The notes below the pieces were generated by a model. That model was not told where the DNA came from. It did not search any database and saw only the letters and a list, made by a program, of their open reading frames with translations. Shown here one piece after another: positions 60,549 to 64,000 of a stretch of DNA of 64,000 nucleotides. The translations under genes were made by a program, and so were the position numbers. The stretch's first letter is position 1, and each line of letters starts with the position of its first letter. The DNA is from Rhizoclosmatium globosum (lineage: Eukaryota > Chytridiomycota > Chytridiomycetes > Chytridiales > Chytriomycetaceae), in NCBI GenBank assembly GCA_002104985.1, contig MCGO01000139.1, forward strand, positions 36,057 through 100,056, in the 5' to 3' direction.

Positions 60549-62958
60549 ATGGACCAGGATTTCAATAGCCCTACACGCGAAAGAAGCGACACGGAGACTC
60601 CACTTCTTGTTCCAACTTTAGATATTCCGTCATTACGAGTCGACGGTGGTCAAACCCAAACTTCTGATGTTTCAATCAGTGCACCTGTTGGCACATCGCG
60701 TGCACACTCCATCTTAAAGACTTCACGCACAAGGCTGGTAGACGACGATGGAGGGAATCAAAAACCGCGCGTAAAGATGTTTGTCGATGTTAAACAAGAT
60801 GAACGTGATAGCTTAGGTGGCCCAGAACCAGAAACTGCGTTTCAATCTGAGCCAAAAGAAATTCCAATCCCACGGTTAGTTCTTCAGTGAAACTGAGTAT
60901 ATTTACTTAAAACTTTGTCCTTTAATAGATGGGAAGATGAGAGAAACGCGTCCCATATGAGCTTTGCATCTCTTCGTAAGCAAGTTTACGAGGCCGTGGA
61001 GCATGAAAAAGAAGCAATGGCAAATGCTTCAAGTTATGGTGTCCCTTCTAAGCACAGTGGTGGCTCACGCGGTTCCTCAATGTCCTCACTGGGAAATAAA
61101 GTGCACCCAATCATTCAATGGCTTAATCGTACTCAAGATAACATTATGAAATCTGCTTGGTTCAAGTCGACCGTAGGCTTTCTTGCTGCTGATCGAACAA
61201 AAATCTTGATGTGGTTCTTCCTCTTTTTTGTGATGCATGCTGCTGTAACAACAGTTTTCATCATTTCCTTGTGGGCTATTATGCCCGGAATCTGGGTCTA
61301 TAACTTTATGCAACTGTTTGTGATTTCATGCTCACTTGTCGCCTATGTGGCTTCAGCCAGACTCTCTGACATCGTCCGTACATCTATAGCAGCTGGAGAT
61401 TTGTTAAAGGGTCGCATAACACTATTCCAAGTAAGCCAAATACCAAACGCTCTAAGAAATTTCTAAAAATTAAACAGATGGCAGATTATTGGGTAAAGGG
61501 TCCACGCGCTTCCTGCCCAAAAAGTTATCCCGGCCAGTTGGTACATTGGCGTAATTTCAGAAATCACGCTCATTGCTACTTCAATTCTTTTCTCCTGGGT
61601 CGCGATTCAAACCAAGTTGATGACAGCCCAATGCATTCCACCTATTTATGAAAACTCAACGCTTCCGGTCGGGAATAGATATCCACAACTACGTCCAAGG
61701 CGATATTGACTTTGCAGAAGTATACAACTACGGTCTTCCTCTCGCAGATGGATTAGTGGGCGGTTGGCCTGGGTGGCCAATGGCAAATCCGATGGACTCC
61801 TTCCAAATAAATGGAAAAGGACCAGTTTATGTCTTGCAGGTCTTATGTGATAATGGTATTCAGCGCCCCAGATATAGATCCTGGGATTTACACCCTAACA
61901 TCGATTCGCCGTCTTTCACAAGATACTAGAGGATTTATGGCTCAAATGCAGTTTCATATTTTCCGCCAAACAGCACCATTGATGATATATCCGGAGAAAT
62001 TCAAAATGTTACTATAGCTCAGGATTGTACTGTTCTTTTTACAGTTGGGTATGGATATATCAGTTTCCCACTTCGTGGCAGATCAATGGCAGATGGTCAC
62101 AAATGGACAGCACGTTGCATTCAAAGTCCAAGAAACGAATTTAGTTCCTCATATCCGAGCAGCATCAACCAATATACAACAGACGCAACATGCAGGTTTC
62201 CAAAAGTATCAAGATCAATTTGGGGTTTTACCAATAATTTCTGATTCAATTTTCAAAATGTTTGATAACGCATCTTTCGCTCCGTCTCAGGGAGCTATTT
62301 TCTGGCAATCTAATGTCAGAAGGGACTTTACCGGACGGATATTATCATACTATTATATACATACCGCGGAGTGGCTGTAGGCAAGTAAAATAGGTTACTC
62401 TCAGACATTTTATGACATTAACAATTCATATCAGCTCTTGGTGCTGCAGCTCATTTCGCAATCATGCAATATTCAGCAACTGCTGCACCAGTTGACTGCG
62501 ACTACTTTGGATACTCTGGTTCAGGAATGCTCTCGATTCCAACACTCGCGATTTACCTTTCAGCAGCCGGATCTGCTCTCGCCTGTCTCATGAAGGTTTT
62601 TGAAATCATGTGGTGGGCCATGGCACAAAATGCAATCGAATACGAGTCCTATAGAAGAGCTCGACGTGCCTTACGACACCCCCTCCGCTTTGCCATCGAT
62701 GCTGCGGAAATGCTTGCGACTGGTATGGCTGCTGGTGAACGCGAGGAAGATATATGTGATCTGACCACGACGAGAGCTATTGAAGAACTTGGTAACGCGA
62801 GAATTATGTATGGAGAAGATTCTACGACTCGTGACTTGGATGTAGGCCATTTGAGAATTGCCGAGTATGGAAAGGTCAAAACAATTGTGAAGGACAAGAA
62901 GTATGGAACGTACAGACCATCTGCACATCCTGAATGGGATGAATTCATTGGGAAGTAG
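60549..62958 (+). CDS. Large multi-pass membrane protein of unknown family, several frame breaks
   Basis: Exons 60549-60874 and 60929-61430 encode a disordered N-terminus (MDQDFNSPTRERSDTETPLL) and two or three helices (KILMWFFLFFVMHAAVTTVFII). From 61478 the coding sense jumps frame near 61512, 61667, 61840, 61958 and about 62265. These pieces include a helix (SWYIGVISEITLIATSILFSW), a probable lumenal domain (GLPLADGLVGGWPGWPMANPMDS, PPNSTIDDISGEIQNVTIAQDC) and, from 62435, a final helix pair with an acidic tail ending WDEFIGK. The intron at 62381-62434 may begin with GC instead of GT, but this depends on which frame is used before it. I do not recognise the family. The cause may be assembly indels or genuine decay. 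Confidence 0.6.
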
Positions 62959-63020
62959 TAAAAGAGCTTATCGCGTTTCCTTTATTCTGTAATAAATCGT
63001 TATTCCGTCCTAGCACATCA

Positions 63021-64000
63021 TCAGGTTCGATACCTCCTGACTTTTTCCAATCCTTCTTCCCGAGAAATATGTCCTACATATCCCAACTCCTGGCGCGCTT
63101 TATGGCTGTTGACAGTGTATTCTTGCCCTGCAAAGACCAAGATCTCCCTATTTACCGGAAGGAGAGAGGAAGCAAAAGGGATCCACTCCAAGAGCCACAA
63201 AATATTATACATAGTGTCGAATGAGATGGAATTATTCGGCATATGGAGGGAGGAATCTTGGGCGTGAACGTACCTAACGTAAGAATGTTAAGAAAACCTG
63301 TACAAATTGATAAACCCAACTGTTCTACGAATTCCTCAAAGACGACTTTGTCTGAATCGACGATATTATATGCGTTTCCGGGACGTCCTTTCTCTGCAGA
63401 AAGCAACAACCCTTCGCAAAGATTCTCATCTTATTGAATCAATGATACGAATTAGTGATTGATACAAAGCCCTAATGGCAAATATACGAACATGTGTAGT
63501 ATTAATGGAGTATCCGCTTGGCTCAAATCGTCGAAGAGCTCCATTTTTGACAGCATTGACCAAACCAGGACCCCACACAGTATCCCCTTGACCCCAGACC
63601 TTTGTAGTACGCACAATAACAGTTTCAAAGACACCGTCAATATTCGCAGCGACTACAACGTCCTCCGCCAACTTCTTTGTATAAGCATACACCGCCCACT
63701 CTGGCGGATCCACATTATCATCCTCCTTCACATTAACCAGCGGCGCATGGTCCTTCTTCACATAAACCGAACACGTGCTCAGAAGCACAAATCGAGGCAC
63801 GTGCGGGCCTTCGCAGCTTCGATGACTAATCGGGTTCCGTCGACGTTGTTGCGCTGCATTTCGGCGAGTGGCGCACGTGGGTTCACCTGCGCCGCCAAAT
63901 GGAACACGACGTCGCAGCTTTCAACGTGCGTCGAGGCGATGGATGACAAATCACCACGCACGATTTGGATATTGGCGTCAATCTGTTGGATGATGGAGTC
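63021..64000 (-). CDS. 3-beta-hydroxysteroid dehydrogenase/isomerase-like SDR enzyme (5' partial, one frame break)
   Basis: Enters from the right edge without its GxxGxxG start. Visible blocks are VRGDLSSI, the family's CDVVFHLAAQVNP, NNVDGTRLVIEAAKA, VPRFVLLSTCSVY with the catalytic Ser region, YAYTKKLAED with the YxxxK pair, VIVRTTKVWGQGDT, and after an intron NLCEGLLLSAEKGRPGNAYNIVD. This is the extended SDR pattern of 3-beta-HSD and C-3 sterol dehydrogenases (Erg26-like). The frame breaks near 63795 between KAR and VPRF, where one base is missing. An intron at ~63433-63497 and a short one (41-46 nt) near 63255-63300 lead to the last exon, which ends at TGA 63021-63023. The exact last junction is uncertain. 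Confidence 0.78.

Overview
This is a gene-dense eukaryotic window. Nearly every gene is split by short GT-AG introns, mostly 41-115 nt. The content points to a fungus, most likely an early-diverging zoosporic (chytrid-like) one. The clues are a LysM plus CBM19-like chitin-binding protein, DHA1-type MFS and Mdl/Pxa/MRP-type ABC transporters, and Ty1/copia elements. They sit beside genes often lost in yeasts, such as GCLM, TXNDC17 and a METTL25/RRNAD1-like methyltransferase. The lineage is inferred; no rRNA or other marker gene is present.

Layout. 1-6,958: the 3' end of an unknown gene, then two paralogous mitochondrial-type ABC half-transporters flanking a LysM protein. 7,146-8,924: two thiol-redox genes, the glutamate-cysteine ligase modifier subunit and a TXNDC17-like protein. 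8,956-15,513: four head-to-tail genes for seven-helix membrane proteins, a small type I membrane protein and a fifth seven-helix gene. 15,593-21,226: SDH3, an SRP40/NOLC1 nucleolar phosphoprotein and the splicing factor CEF1/CDC5. 21,227-32,307: a tRNA-Ser(CGA) and a duplicated unit of tRNA-Ala(TGC) plus UDP-glycosyltransferase. The second glycosyltransferase is split by a 6.3-kb copia element (25,868-32,146) with 476-bp LTRs and a 5-bp target duplication. 32,605-38,071: SF3B4, a CBS-domain protein and two more seven-helix genes. 38,113-42,788: a second copia-like element with only 65-bp terminal repeats and an RRM-like domain in Gag. 42,872-64,000: a METTL25-like gene, a peroxisomal ABCD transporter, a coiled-coil protein, an MFS exporter, a DUF2470-type membrane protein, an unknown Ser/Pro-rich protein, a full ABCC transporter, an SLC35/TPT-type transporter, a badly frame-broken membrane protein and a 3-beta-HSD-like enzyme cut by the window end.

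Three themes cut across the window. (1) Seven diverse seven-helix proteins share the motifs W-L-R-S-R, F-D-T and [IV]-[IVS]-[AS]-[RKQ]-[FY]-G and look like a lineage-expanded receptor-type family. (2) Both copia elements start their primer-binding site with the complement of tRNA position 40, which implies priming by 5' half-tRNAs (Lys-CUU and an Ile-type tRNA). (3) More than fifteen single-base frame breaks are scattered over the window, including three in the essential gene CEF1. This suggests residual indel errors in the assembly rather than mass pseudogenisation, so frame-broken genes should be read with care. Exon boundaries come from reading frames, GT-AG sites and paralogue comparison by eye; gene names rest on recognised motifs, not on a database search.
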